NCBI RefSeq assembly: GCF_000143415.4
Contig: NW_003314382.1
Location: 1-64,000, forward strand
Reading direction: 5' to 3'
DNA length: 64,000 bases
Source: Selaginella moellendorffii
Lineage: Eukaryota; Streptophyta; Lycopodiopsida; Selaginellales; Selaginellaceae
Position numbers and translations under genes: made by a program. Positions 1-12,634 of the stretch are shown here, piece by piece. The notes under the pieces were generated by a model, which saw only the letters and a list, made by a program, of their open reading frames with translations, did no database searches and was not told the DNA's origin. The first letter of the stretch is position 1; every line of letters starts with the position of its first letter.

Positions 1-723
1 CACCCTTGGTGATGCCTGTCATCCGCAATCTGTGCCAGGATCTGAAGCTTGTCCACAAAGGAGGCGAGGTTTTCCACACGCCAAGTGGCTGCTCCAACTT
101 GCTAGAGATGCTTTTCACCAGCTGCTAGGGAACTCTGTGTCTCCACAGCTGTTTGCAAGACACTCAGAGATTCCCTCCCTACAACTTTACAAGGCCTAGC
201 CAAGCCCTAAGCTCCTCAACAAGCACTCCAGATCTTCTCAGCGTACTTAAATAACATTAGGAACACTGTTGGATTGCAGTTAGTTGCAAGTTACAAAGAG
301 TTTCTCACTAGAAACCTCTCTTCTTTCTCACAGAAGTTCCTAAGCCCAAAAGTCGCAGTTTTTGAAGGTTTTTGAAGCCTTGCCTCACTCCAAGATTCTC
401 AGCCTGTAATGCCTACATCCTCAATACCCTTGTGATGTTGTTCCTAGCGCTTGCCACCCCTGCTTTTGTCTTCACCATCTTTCCCGCCCAGATCCAGAAG
501 ATTCCCCAAATCTGCCACCTCATCAAACTCTATCCACGTCAGATTCCACGTGGATTACAAGTTATTAAGCTCAGCGTGAAATACAAAACCTTGTTTTATT
601 ACGTACATCCACACTTTTCGACTATTCCCACAGTAGGTGCGCTTGTGTGCAATGCGTGGTGGCATGCGTGGAGAGAAATAAAACGGAGCTAAAGTGTTCT
701 TTCCCTTCGAGGAGAAATTAGCG
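1..723. other. upstream non-coding stretch
   Basis: No gene is supported here. A reading frame crosses the left edge on the plus strand and stops near 126 (TAG); it could be the last codons of a gene outside the window, but nothing in it is recognisable. A plus-strand frame over 372-692 has no ATG at its head and no domain, so I treat it as chance. Confidence 0.4.
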
Positions 724-1068
724 ATGATTCGTAACTTGATGGCGATGATCATCGTGATTGTGTTTGCGAGCAGCTCGATCCCGACGCCGTGCCACTGCAG
801 CGTGGGCGTGCAGCTAACCTGCGGCCTGATCGAGGTGATCCAGCAGGCGGACATCCTGTGCAACACTTGCCAGGACGTGGACATGTATGGCCTCGAGTTC
901 GTCCCCAGATCAGAGAACGAGACCCTCGTCGTCTATCAGGGCAGGGGCTGTCCTTCGGCTTCCGTCCTCGCCGTGTTCGGCCAGACGACGAGCTACAACT
1001 GGTGCAGCGAGCTCAACCATCGAAAGAGCCGATTCCAAAGCTTCAAGCTCGTGTGCGACCTTGATTGA
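724..1068 (+). CDS. small secreted cysteine-containing protein, unknown family
   Basis: Intronless ORF of 114 residues starting at the first in-frame ATG; the frame extends upstream only to a GTG. Residues 1 to about 20 (MIRNLMAMIIVIVFASSS) form a hydrophobic signal peptide. The mature part has eight cysteines counting the two just after the signal (PCHC, then LTC, CNTC, GCP, NWC, VCD), which suggests a disulfide-stabilised extracellular protein. One N-glycosylation sequon (NET) is present. I do not recognise the family. The C-terminal half, with aromatic and Cys residues near the end, vaguely recalls small S1-like secreted plant proteins, but I cannot support that. The nearest neighbour on the right is more than 4 kb away. 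Predicted role: secreted or apoplastic, function unknown. Confidence 0.55.
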   Translation: MIRNLMAMIIVIVFASSSIPTPCHCSVGVQLTCGLIEVIQQADILCNTCQDVDMYGLEFVPRSENETLVVYQGRGCPSASVLAVFGQTTSYNWCSELNHRKSRFQSFKLVCDLD

Positions 1069-4000
1069 TCCAACTCTCTCTGGCTTCCCGGTGTTTCTCT
1101 ATTTAAAAGTTTGTCACCGCTCGTCTCTTTGTTTGATCCAGGCAAAGCTTACAGCAACACAGAGAGAGACAGATTGAGATTCCCTCTCCGTAAAGGCCAT
1201 GTCTCCTTCTTCTTGTTCATGGAATTTCCTTCAATTTCTTAAGAGTATTTTCCATACGTAGTGTACGTTCTTGGGTTTAGAGCTGTTGATCACGAGGCCA
1301 CGGGATCGCTTTGAACTGTAATCGAATCAAAACGGGCAGCGTCTGTGCCTAACTTTTCAAGGCATTTGGGCTGATGGATCAGCTTTTACAGGCTGCACTT
1401 CCAAATCCTTCCAAAGACTGGGAAAAGGCAGTCTTTTCCGCCATAGCGTTGCTTGGCGTCCTCCATATGCACGCAATGCAACTATTTCCACTTTTCCAGT
1501 CAACACTGTCGACTCTTCCTCCAAAAAAATTTGCTGACAAATCGCAGCTGGATTAAACAATTCTCTAGAATATCTTTCTCTCTCCAATTTGACAAACACC
1601 CCATTGAATGAAGTATCGATCCATCCCCAAAGTCTCATTGATTCCAAAGTTTTTGAGCCCGTGACTCTTTTGGTTATTTAAATCGAGGAGAAGCGACACC
1701 AGCGCGCGCCGATGCCAATTGCCAGACAAAACAAATGAATACGAGCAGAGTATACTATACCGTACCGGATTCGTCGCCTTCTAACTCATGCAAGCGGAAT
1801 ATGCGAGCGATCGGTATTCAAAAGTTTTGGTGGTGCCAACAAGAAACATTCCAGCAACAGTTTGCCTCTTAGGTAGACAATCCAATCGATGTATGAATCC
1901 ACGAAATTGGCCAAGGGCCCCATTTGGGTTGACGGAATTCCCCGATTGAGCAACACGACCACACGCCACTGCTCCACTATCATCAAAATTCATGGACGAA
2001 ATGGAAGTTACGAGTGATTTGGGAGGAGAAAAACTCCATATAATATGCACCCAACAGCGAAAATCCACTGCTTTCACAATCTTATAAATGTGGGTGATGG
2101 AGGACAGAGATCTCGGTCATATTACTGAGCTTGAAACGAAACTGGCCACGCGCCGCGAATGATTCCGGTGTTGTTGACAAACAGCAGCATGGTAATCATT
2201 TCGGAAAGCCCACTTTCACTGACTGGATGACTGGGGAAAAAAGGAGGCACAAAATGCCCAATGCTGATGAGCAATTGCAGTTTGGATAGTGCTTCTTTAA
2301 CTATGCTTATCTCGCAGTAAAAGCAGGGAAAGCGAGCAAAGTAAGAGGGTCCATTCCAATTTCTTTGTCACTGGCAGGAGCCAGCAGCGCTGAGCCATCC
2401 AGCAGCAGACCAAACCCCAAGAACCCAATTCAATCAATCCGATCCACCGGACCCACTAGAACGAAAGAAAAGGGGAAGAAGAAGAAGAAGAACACAGAAC
2501 CCAGGGGGCATTCATTCCCGGAAAGCTCCACTTCTCACACGCGAAAACGAAAACCTTTCGCTGTAATCGATCTATGACCCCGAAAGTGACCATCCAAAGA
2601 AGTCACTCTTGAAGTTGGCGTTCCACCAACCTATGGGTCCTCCCATCCATGGAAAATATGCGAATCTCTAGAGCTATCCTCAAGGAGGAGGGAGAAAGAA
2701 AACCATCACCGCTGACCGACCGTCACCGTCACCGCCACGGCCACGCGGCCGTACAGCCGCCGTCAGCCCAACCGTTACCACGCTTTCCGTACGGCGTGTG
2801 GTTTTAGGGTTCATCTGGGACTTTTCCGTTATGTTGGTGGCTTGGTTTTTTGTTCTGTTGTGATGGAGAGGGTCTCTAGCCATAATTGAAGCTGGGCACT
2901 GGCACTGGAACGCTGTACAGGCCAGAGTTCGCTTGGGTTGCAATCTTTCTCCCCGGGAACTCCGTTTGATTTTTTTTGCTTTTCTTTAATCCGAGATCAA
3001 TCACGACCTTGCTGCTGCTCCTGCTGCTGCTCCTCTGCGACTGCAACTGTCTCTGGATCAGCGTTTTTGGTGATATAATCTTGGAGCTGGATTGGATTTG
3101 AATATAAAAACCCCAGGCTAGAGACAAAATTTCACCTGGAGCGAAAACAAAGTGATTCTGCGGTTATAATGTGGACCATCTTGATTAAGTCACCTATGTC
3201 GCCGGAATTTATGGGAATGGAAGCGTGCACTTATCCCCGGGGCTTGCTTTCGGCCAGGAATCCATGATCCCCAACAAAGGTTAGGGCTGAATGGAATCAC
3301 TGCTTTCGTTCCCGACGTTTGCATGATCACTCGGCCAGCTTTTCACTGTTTGTTTATCTTTTTTTGCTATGTGCATGCATGGTGGCATTGCCCATGCATG
3401 CAATGCATGGCACGGGGCTAGGGCATTAAAGGTGACGGATGTAGACGCATCCATAACATGGCGAGATATCAGGTGGCGCGAAAGGTACTCTTGTTTTTGG
3501 TAAAGCTGAGGATCTAGAAAGCATGAACGCTCTTTTCTGCCAGCAACAAACGAGTGAGCGAGAGGGAGAGAGGGCAAGGGAAAGAATCTTCCAGATGCGA
3601 AGAGCATGACCCGTGAGATTCCCCCTTCTCTTTACGTCGCTGGATGGATGGCGACGAACCACGACAGGAGCGTCGAAAGCGATCGACGGTAGGGGTGGCG
3701 TTTTTTATTGGAGATGGTCCTCACCTCGCCACCATTCGTGGTTGGACTTGTTTCTCAGCTCCATTCCAAAGAACTCCCGCCATGAATCATTGTACGGGCA
3801 ATATAATTGAGCAACTTTGTGCCCACACAGGGCACTACCAGCTGAATCTCCATCTCCGTGAGCCACGACTTGGGCGGGGCGCGATGGATGAATGAATGGG
3901 CGAAACGAATGAGCGAATGATGCGTGGGCGAATCTTGGCGCAGTCTTTTTGTTTTGCCAGGAATAATGGAGGGCGAGGGGCTTTGACAAAACAGGTTCAT

Positions 4001-5329
4001 ATAGTCAACGGCCGGGTCAAGACTGGTTAGAAAGCGGTTAAAACACCTTTAGGTGGGGTTTAGTGCGTACGCAATGAAGTATCGATCAGCCCCCCACCAA
4101 CGAAGTCATAAAGTTGTCTTGTCTTGGGTGGCGAAAAAGAGAGCCGAAAAACCATGGTCAAAACAATCAATCGCGAAGCCCTTGTAAACTATATGCCAAT
4201 CAATCTCCCACTCTTTCTAAATCAAAGCGGCACAGCGAGCAGCGATTGAGACCCCGATCGCTCAAACAAATCCCCCGTCCATGCTGGTGCTTTGGTTGGA
4301 GGGTTCGCTCACACATTACATTAAACACAGCTCCCCCTTTCTATTTGTATCATTCTCTTGTGAGGGGAATATACAGGCCTTGGTTAGTGCAACAACGCAT
4401 TTTCAATGACGGGTGTTCCTTGTCCCATGGTTTTGAAATTACGTACAAGACAAGGGTCTCCCCAAGAACGAATATAGAACAAAAGCCACACATAAATAAC
4501 GGGCGTGAGTGAGATTGTTAGGTGTGTGACTGGTGTGTCACCCAAGTTGCCCAAAATGAACAAAGATACCCTTGGAATCATGTGCTTATCCCTAGTGTAC
4601 ACGTACGTACATACACTCCCTCCCTAGTAGCGCGAGAAACCATGGGAGCTTAACGTATTTCAAAATTGGTACAGTTTATACGGGCGGCCCGCCAGATTTG
4701 TATCAAATCAGCCAGCCAGCTCGGACGTGTATATAGAATTATATGTATAGCAGTGCAATGCAATCTACTTTTATACAATAGGGACGAAAACTATGGCAGC
4801 CTTATTCCAATTCGATCTGTCCAGAGCTTCTCCTAGTCTCATCCTTTCGGCGTTGTTTGCATTGCAGAGATTCCCTTGTCTCACATTCTGGAGCGGAATA
4901 TGCGGCCGGGAATCTCCCGTACGCGTGGCGTGATGTGCGGGCGTGATGGTGCCAGGTGGACTTAGGGCGTACGGGCTAGCGTTCCGATGTGGACAGCTAG
5001 CCCACATGATGTATTTACTGAAGTGTGAAATGATGGCCATTGGGATCCATGCATGGCCATGGATGAAAGAGGCTATGTATATAAATGTGGGGCATGGCAT
5101 GGGTAGATGCCACTCACATTCTTGAGGGCTTGATTGACCCAAGAAGAAAAAGAAGAAGCGCCACTTGCTCGCAACACTAAAGGAAAGCGGGGATTTCTCT
5201 GGAGATCTTGGCACAGCGCGCGCGCGCTACTACTGCGATCGATCCATGGGTTGCGAAAATGGGTGAGTCGAAATCCCGGGCTGGCTAGCGCGCTGGGGGC
5301 ATTGGAAGCAAAGGGGGTCGCGAATCGCA
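1069..5329. other. 4.2-kb intergenic region upstream of the receptor kinase gene
   Basis: I find no convincing gene on either strand: short frames lack domains, splice continuity or sensible starts. It holds A/G-rich low-complexity stretches (near 2465-2500 and 2690-2780) and two CATGCATG elements (3374-3381 and 3393-3400) in a near-palindromic cluster, which match the RY core bound by B3 factors. The last part should contain the promoter and 5' leader of the receptor kinase gene. Confidence 0.5.
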
Positions 5330-8300
5330 ATGCGGCTGCTGCTGATCGCGCTCGCGATCATCCTGGCCCATGCAGCGCAAGATCCAGAGGTGGCGGGCAG
5401 CGAGGAAGTGGCGGCGCTGCTGGGCGTGAAGGAGTTGCTGGTGGACGAATTCGGGCACACCAACGACTGGTCAGCGTCGGATTCGTCGCCGTGCTCGTGG
5501 ACGGGGATCCAATGCGATGACGATGGATTCGTCTCGGCGCTCAACCTGGGCGGCAAGAGCTTGAATGGGTCCCTCTCGGGGCTCCCTCTCGCGCGCCTCC
5601 GCCACCTCGTCAACATCTCGCTCGAGCAGAACAATCTCGCGGGGCCTCTCCCGCCCGAGCTCTCGCTCCTCCCGCGCCTCCGCTTCCTCAACATCTCCCA
5701 CAACAACTTCGGCTATGGCTTCCCCGCCAACCTCTCCGCCATCGCCACGCTCGAGGTGCTCGACACGTACAACAACAACTTCTCCGGCCCCCTCCCGCCC
5801 GAGCTCGGCGCGCTCCAATCCATCCGCCATCTCCACCTCGGCGGGAGCTACTTCTCGGGCGCGATCCCCCCGGAGCTTGGCAACCTCACCACCTTGCGCT
5901 ATCTGGCGCTCTCCGGGAATTCCCTCACTGGCCGGATCCCCCCCGAGCTGGGCAACCTGGGCGAGCTCGAGGAGCTCTATCTCGGCTACTACAACGAGTT
6001 CGAGGGCGGCATCCCTCGCGAGATTGGAAAGCTAGCGAATTTGGTCCGGATCGATCTGGGCTTCTGCGGACTCACTGGCCGGATCCCTGCCGAGATCGGC
6101 AACCTCTCGCGCCTCGACTCCATCTTCTTGCAGATCAACAACCTCTCCGGCCCCATCCCGGCCGAGATCGGCCTCCTCAGCGCGCTCAAGTCGCTCGACC
6201 TCTCCAACAATCTCCTCTCCGGCCCCATCCCCGACGAGCTCGCAATGCTGGAGAGCATCGCGCTGGTCAATCTCTTCCGCAACCGGCTGACCGGGAGCAT
6301 CCCATCCTTCTTCGGCGATCTGCCCAACCTCGAGGTGCTCCAGCTCTGGGCGAACAATCTCACTGGCAGCATCCCTCCTCAGCTGGGCCAGGCGAGCTTG
6401 AGTCTCATGACCGTGGATCTCTCCTCCAATTCCCTCTCGGGATCCATCCCAGACAAGATATGCTGGGGAGGAGCGCTCCAGGTGCTCATCCTCTACGGCA
6501 ACCAGATCGGCGGCGCCCTCCCGGAATCGCTCGGCCAGTGCAACACCCTCGTGCGCGTCCGTCTCGGCCACAACCAGCTCACCGGCGGCCTGCCCAAGAA
6601 CACGCTCGGCCTCCCCAATCTCCGGATGCTCGAGCTCCTCGACAACCGGATGGATGGTATCATCGCCGACGCGCCCGTCTCCGCCGTGGAGCTGGAGCTC
6701 CTGGATCTCTCCCAGAACCGCCTCCGCGGCAGCATCCCTCGCGCGATCGGCAACCTCACCAATCTCAAGAACTTGCTGCTGGGCGACAACCGGATCTCGG
6801 GCAGGATCCCGGCCTCGATTGGAATGCTCCAGCAGCTCAGCGTGCTGGACGCCAGCGGCAACGCCATCTCGGGCGAGATCCCCCGATCGATCGGGTCGTG
6901 CGTGAGGCTGTCGAGCGTGGATTTGAGCCGGAACCAGCTGGTGGGCGCCATCCCGGGCGAGCTCGCGCAGCTCAAGGCGCTGGATGCCCTGAATGTGAGC
7001 CGGAATGGGCTGTCCGGGGAGATCCCGCGCGAGCTGGAGGAGGCCAAGGCGCTCACCAGCGCGGATTTCTCCTACAACCGGCTGTTTGGGCCGATTCCAT
7101 CGCAGGGCCAGTTTGGATTCTTCAACGAGAGCTCCTTCGCCGGGAATCTGGGCTTGTGTGGCGCGCCCACCGCGAGGAACTGCTCTGTTCTTGCCAGCCC
7201 GAGGAGGAAGCCGAGGAGCGCCCGCGACCGCGCGGTGTTTGGGTGGCTGTTTGGATCGATGTTTCTGGCGGCGCTGCTGGTGGGCGTGTTTGGCACCTTC
7301 TTCTTCGTGCGCAAGTACAAGGAGTGCATCACAGTGGTGCTCTTCCCTGGCGGCGGCAAAGGATCGTCGTGTGGGCGATCGAGGCGGCGGCCGTGGAAGC
7401 TGACCGCGTTCCAGAAGCTGGATTTCTCGGCGGCGGACATCCTCGACTGTTTGTCCGAGGACAACGTGATCGGGCGGGGCGGGTCGGGCACCGTGTACAA
7501 GGCGATGATGCGCAGCGGCGAGCTGGTGGCGGTGAAGCGGCTGGCGTCGTGCCCGGTCAACTCCGGTAAACGGTCATCGGGCAGCCGGTCGTCGCACGAC
7601 GACTTTGGCTTCTCGGCCGAGGTCCAGACGCTGGGCAAGATCCGCCACATGAACATCGTCAAGCTGCTGGGGTTTTGCTCCAACCACGAGACCAACCTCC
7701 TCGTCTACGAGTACATGCCCAATGGCAGCCTCGGCGAGGTGCTCCACGGAGTTGGGACGAAGGCGTGCCCGGTGCTCGACTGGGAGACGCGCTACAAGGT
7801 GGCGGTCCAGGCGGCCAATGGGCTGTGCTACCTCCACCACGACTGCTCGCCGCTCATCGTCCACCGCGATGTCAAATCCAACAACATCTTGCTCGATTCC
7901 AATCTCCGCGCCCACGTCGCGGACTTCGGCCTCGCCAAGTTGTTCCAGGGGAGTGACAAGTCCGAGTCCATGTCCTCGGTCGCCGGATCTTACGGCTACA
8001 TCGCCCCCGGTAAGCAAGCGCTCCGCCAGCTTTGCATGGCCACCTTTCCTTCCACCTTTCTCACGTTTCCATTCCCATGCAGAGTATGCCTACACGCTCA
8101 AGGTGAATGAGAAAAGCGACATCTACAGCTTCGGGGTGGTGCTGCTGGAGCTGGTGACGGGGCGGCGGCCGATCGAGCCGGGGTATGGCGACGAGATCGA
8201 CATTGTCAAGTGGGTGCGCAAGATGATCCAGACCAAGGACGGGGTGCTGGCCATCCTGGACCCGCGGATGGGTTCCACGGATTTGCTGCCGCTGCACGAG

Positions 8301-8489
8301 GTGATGCTGGTGCTCCGGGTCGCGCTGCTGTGCTCGAGCGACCAGCCCGCGGAGCGCCCCGCCATGAGGGACGTGGTCCAAATGCTCTACGACGTCAAGC
8401 CCAAGGTGGTGGGCGCCAAGGATCACAGCAGCAGCAGGGAGCTCTCTGGATCCACGCGGATGTCCTCCGGGAGGTTGATCGACGTCTGA
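5330..8489 (+). CDS. CLV1/BAM-type LRR receptor-like kinase
   Basis: Two exons, 5330-8009 and 8083-8489, joined across a 73-bp GT-AG intron inside the kinase (GYIAP|EYAY), give 1028 residues. In order: signal peptide (about 1-16), LRR N-cap with the CSWTGIQC motif, roughly twenty LRRs of the NLTxLxxLxLxxNxLTGxIP type (about 65-600), a transmembrane helix (about 635-658), and a Ser/Thr kinase. Catalytic residues are present: VAVK lysine about residue 734, HRDVKSNN about 844, DFG about 864, so it should be an active RD kinase. The stretches LLGFCSNHETNLLVYEYMP and YAYTLKV-EKSDIYSFG are hallmarks of the CLAVATA1/BAM clade, which binds CLE peptides to control meristem and stem-cell activity at the plasma membrane. 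The intron position is shared with seed-plant members (recalled family knowledge). Ligand and tissue are not deducible here. Confidence 0.93.
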
Positions 8490-9721
8490 TCTTTCTTTCC
8501 CCCCTTGGATCATATCCATGTCGCGGCTCTCCTTTCTCTGCGATCATCGATCTTCACGGGCACAGACACAGCACAACCATGGTGGGACCGATCGATCAAT
8601 TCATTGATGGCGGTTGACTGATCGAGCTCTCTCGCTCGGCTCCCTCGATTACTTTTTTCCTTGAAATTCTCCCGCTCTCTTGAAAGGTGTACAGTTGGTG
8701 GAGGAGGAATGCTGCTTCAGTGCGGATTTTGCTGCTGATTCTCGGCCTGAAAGTCGATCTGTTCGTTCGGTCGGAATCAGAAGATACGAGTTCGGTTCTT
8801 CCTTTGTGGGGAAAAGCCTGACCGACGATCAGATTATGAAAGGATAGATACTTCCGTGGTTGTTCTGCGCCATCTTTATAAAACATAAGAGAAAGAAAGG
8901 GCAGCTTCGCATTGTCGAGCTATCGTTTTTCGTCGCTAGCACAGCAAAGCAAGCGAGCAAGCACAGGACTGGCTGAAAAGCGGACGATGGATGGCTCCAT
9001 GCTTCTAGAGAAGTTGCCGTCTCAATCCTCCCCTCTTTTCGTTTTGGGCGATTGCTCGCTATAAACCAGAGAAGAAAAGATTGAAAAGAGACCCGCGAGA
9101 AAGAGTACCAGGCCTGAGAGAGCTTGGCTTGTAGCGCTAGATCTTTCAACAGAGGGCCTGTGAAGTTCCAGCAGTGAAATTGATGATCACAGTGACAAAA
9201 TACATACAAACGATCACTAAATACTACTTGCAGTAGTTCTTGAAAAGAAGAGAACTACGTGTGGGAATTGCGACAGCTCTGGCTTTGGAGTTATTAGTTC
9301 AATCGTTGTTGGTGGCCCCTGGCCAGGCAAAAGAGAAGGAAATGGAATAAAGGCAAGCTCTCCCGCGTGTAGTGTGTCTTGTGTGTGTCACACAGGCTCA
9401 CAGTGTGTGAGCTAGCTAGCAAAAGTGTACCACACAGCCTCAGTGATAGGACCATTCTAGAGCTATGGCTTTGCTGGATCATCCTGAGTTGAGTTGGTTA
9501 CTCTGATCAAGCTACAATGGGAGATGGTACTGCTGGTTTGATTGATCTAGATATCAGCTTAGCTGTAGCTATGGAGATTGATGGATCATGGGACCACGAG
9601 AAAGCTTGGGCTTATCATCGAGTTTAATGCTATGGTGTACGAATCTAAAGATCACATAGTTTTGTTCTAATGTAAATGTAAGTTATACTATGCCCTAGAG
9701 TCTTTCTAGTTCTAGGCTGGA
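8490..9721. other. intergenic region between receptor kinase and ALG14
   Basis: 3' region of the receptor kinase followed by the ALG14 promoter. No gene seen. A GT/CA-rich, partly self-complementary stretch lies at about 9365-9425. Confidence 0.5.
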
Positions 9722-10613
9722 ATGGAGGATTGGTTTCCTCTGTTTTGCGGGGCAGCTCTAGGTCTTGTGCTATGGCGATTGCTCGTCGTCTACGCATTCA
9801 CCGGGAAGCCGCGTGCGCCGGGCAGCCGGGCCTTCAAGACCCTCGTTGTTCTTGGATCAGGTAATCGACGAAGAATCTCATTGTGAAGAGCTTTCTCACT
9901 GTTTTTGCCTAGGCGGGCACACGGCTGAGATGTTGAACGTCGTGGAGATGCTTCGTCCGGAGAGATACAGCCCCAGGATATACTTGGCTGCCGCGAGTGA
10001 CAACATGAGCTTGCCGAGAGCTCGAGCCGCGGAGGAGAAATCGTCGTCTGCTGCTACTCTGGTGGGTCTTTTTGTGGATCACGCAGGATGAGAGAGGATC
10101 GATATACTTTGCTAGGATGGATGTTTGCAAGGTGCTCGGCACTACCTCCAGATTTACAGGAGCCGCGAGGTCGGGCAGTCGTATCTAACGTCGGTGGTGA
10201 CGACTTTGATGGCCATTGCGCACGCTCTGTGGGTTGTTTTCCGGATCAGACCCGATGTGGTGAGTGACAAGTCGTAGTTCTTTCGCTGTGTCCTTGTCGC
10301 TGAGAAAATTCCACAGGTTTTGTGCAATGGACCGGGGACTTGTCTGCCAGTTTGCGTCGCAGCTTTCTTGTTGAAGGTTGGAAAAGAAAAAAGAAGTAAA
10401 AAATCACATTTTGATGGACGGATTGCGTGCTTGCAGGTTTTGGGACTGAAATGGGCGACTCTGGTGTATGTTGAAAGCATTGCCAGGGTGCAGAAGCTCT
10501 CGCTCACTGGCCTCATCCTATACAGGCTTCACGCCATGGATCTGTTCTACGTCCAGTGGCCTCAACTCAAGGAGCGCTTCCCGAGGAGTCTGTATGTGGG
10601 GCGACTAATGTAG
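9722..10613 (+). CDS. ALG14: UDP-GlcNAc transferase subunit ALG14 homolog
   Basis: Five exons (9722-9860, 9913-10061, 10152-10259, 10317-10376, 10437-10613) with introns of 52-90 bp, all GT-AG, give 210 residues. An N-terminal hydrophobic anchor (LGLVLWRLLVVYAF) is followed by LVVLGSGGHTAEM, the signature loop of ALG14/MurG-type enzymes, then YRSREVGQSY, RPDVVLCNGPGTCLPVC, YVESIARV and a C-terminal QWPQL..YVGRLM, all diagnostic of ALG14. Known role: membrane anchor of the ALG13-ALG14 enzyme, which adds the second GlcNAc to dolichol-PP-GlcNAc on the cytosolic face of the ER, the second step of N-glycan precursor synthesis. No ALG13 gene is visible nearby. Length is normal for the family. The stop codon lies exactly at the left border of the tandem repeat that follows. 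Confidence 0.95.
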
Positions 10614-11261
10614 ATGGTTTTCCGGGAAAGCAGATTGACAGGGAATATTTTTTTCTCCAGCGAGAAACTTAGAGGTCTGAAGCTAAAACCAAAGGTTTTA
10701 ATTCTCGAACATGGCACATTTGCTCCACACATTTCGACTTTTTCTCGCCAAAAGTTTTTTTCCAGGCTCTAGAGGTTTCTTACGAGTATTTCTTATCACT
10801 CTCCACTTGGACAGTCTTAAAGGTCAGCAGCATTGCATTTTCTTATACCTTGTGCTTCTGTTTCGAATGTCGCCAACCTCACTGTTTGTTTTGGCAGAAC
10901 CCCTTCCTTCCGTCTCGCCAGTCTTGATCTTTCGTGTTAGCGATATCCCCAACACTCTGTATGCCCCGGAAAAAATGGCAAGCAAACTGCACGAATCTGA
11001 GTGCACGGAGTTCTACCTGCATGTTTCGAGACACAAGGCAGAGGGAGAACGACTCGCTGAAAGTCCGGATATGTCGACGTCTCTTCGAAGTCCCAGACGA
11101 CGAGACTTGTGCGTTCCTCAGCCATGACAATGCTGCTGGGGTTCACGAGAAAACGAAACATTTGATAGAAACGAATCATGCGTTTTGCGATATTGGATAT
11201 TTAGGACCAGCTGCGAGCGATGGAAGATTTTCTACAGCTAGTCAAAGAATTTACGAGAAAA

Positions 11262-11868
11262 TTAAGGTAAAGTATAGCCAGTTCGCTTGCTGGTTAGACT
11301 AAACATTTCATGTTGCAGAAGCCTGCAAGACGAAGAGGAAGCAGATTGACTCAAGCAGCAACGAAAAGAGGAGTACGGACCGTTAAACTGTTCGCAATGT
11401 TCACCGCGATTATGCAAGCGAAATCGCGGCAATAGCTGACAGTCGAAAACTCTACCACCTGCGGAACCAAATGCCAAACACATACAGACACATTGATCGT
11501 CGACTCATTTCAGCCTTACCGATAGTCTCCAACCCGAAAACTGCGGTGGTGATCATCGGATCAGAAACGCTGAAGCTCAGAAAGAATCTTACCAGGGGAA
11601 CCGACGAAATCTGCAACAACAACTGGCAGTTTGACTGGAACACTTCGACTTGATTCACAATCTAGAGCAACTTACCAGGAAGCAGAGGAGGAGCTTGACG
11701 GCCTGGAGGGTGGCGGCGGAGGTGGTGTCCTCCATTCCGTGGAGGACCTGGAGTGGCAAGCCCAAGAGCGAGAAAGAGGAACAAGCATGCGATGAGCTGG
11801 AGTTTGTGAGCGGCCACTGCTGGAGCACTACAGTCGGGAAAGTTCTCTATATGTATAGAGCATTGCAA
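11262..11868 (-). pseudogene. decayed copy 1 of the secreted 8-Cys peptide gene
   Basis: The same three-exon layout as the intact copy can be traced: exon 1 at 11676-11817 (142 bp), micro-exon 2 at 11593-11610 (18 bp), exon 3 starting at 11458, each next to matching splice sites. The start codon is changed from ATG to GTG (position 11817). An in-frame ATG at 11868 would add 17 residues before the signal peptide, but it lies upstream of the TATA-like element. In exon 3, small indels have removed four of the eight cysteines (CxxCxxCC and the following Cys are lost), while the distal block GEHCEQFNGPYSSF and the CC pair remain. The stop codon of the intact copy is also lost, so the frame runs on to 11262. 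I call it a pseudogene; expression of a shortened peptide cannot be excluded. Confidence 0.65.
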
Positions 11869-12634
11869 ACACTACTGTTAGAACCTTCTATGAACTAATG
11901 TCCGTCTACTGCCAACACGCTGTTCCTCACTGTATATGAGTTATTACTAGAAAATTGGTTTAAACTCCCTCACACTGTCTTTGTTTTGAGTTCAAGAACA
12001 TCTTCAAGGCTGCATTGTATTACGGTAGGATACGTCTCTTAACTCAAGGAGAGCGTCCTAAAGAAATGTAGATGGTATTCCAGAAAAGGACAGATATTCT
12101 GAAAAGTTTTTGGCACATTTACTCTCGCCACAGGTTTTTTTTCCAGGTGCGGTTCTTACGAGGATTTCTTGACGTTCAACCACTCTTAAAGGTAAGAAGC
12201 ATTGCATTTTCTTATGCCTTCTATATATCACAAACCTCATTGTTTGTTTGGACGATGCCTGTCGTCCAAACAAAGGAGGGCCTTGTCGCCAGTCTTGATC
12301 TCTCGGAGTTCACCTGGAGCATATATGTTTCGAGATCGCAAGGAGAGGAGGGAGACCGACTTTCAGTCGCTGACTCGAGTGACGAGACTTGTGTGTTCTC
12401 CAGCCATGAGAATGTTGATGAGATTCGCGAGGAAACAAACAAATAGAAATGAATCATGCGTTTTGCGATATTGGATACATGCTCGATACAACTAGTCAAA
12501 GAAATCACGAGAAAATCAAGGTGGAGTTCATAGCCAGTACGCTTGCTGGTTAGAGTAAACATTCCATGCGGCAGTTCCGGTTGCATGCTTCAAGCACTGG
12601 ACAGTGGAAGCCTGCAAGACGAAGAGGAAGCAGA

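Noticed and set aside
372-692. 106-residue frame with hydrophobic stretch
   Set aside because: No ATG at the start, no domain and no splice support.
6460-7569. 369-residue frame overlapping the receptor kinase in another reading frame
   Set aside because: Pro/Arg/Ala-rich shadow of GC-rich LRR codons; the main frame encodes a complete conserved receptor kinase.
10711-11127. 138-residue plus-strand frame in repeat unit 1
   Set aside because: Starts at ATG but has no domain, and the corresponding part of unit 2 breaks the frame; it overlaps the non-coding 3' flank of the minus-strand peptide copy.
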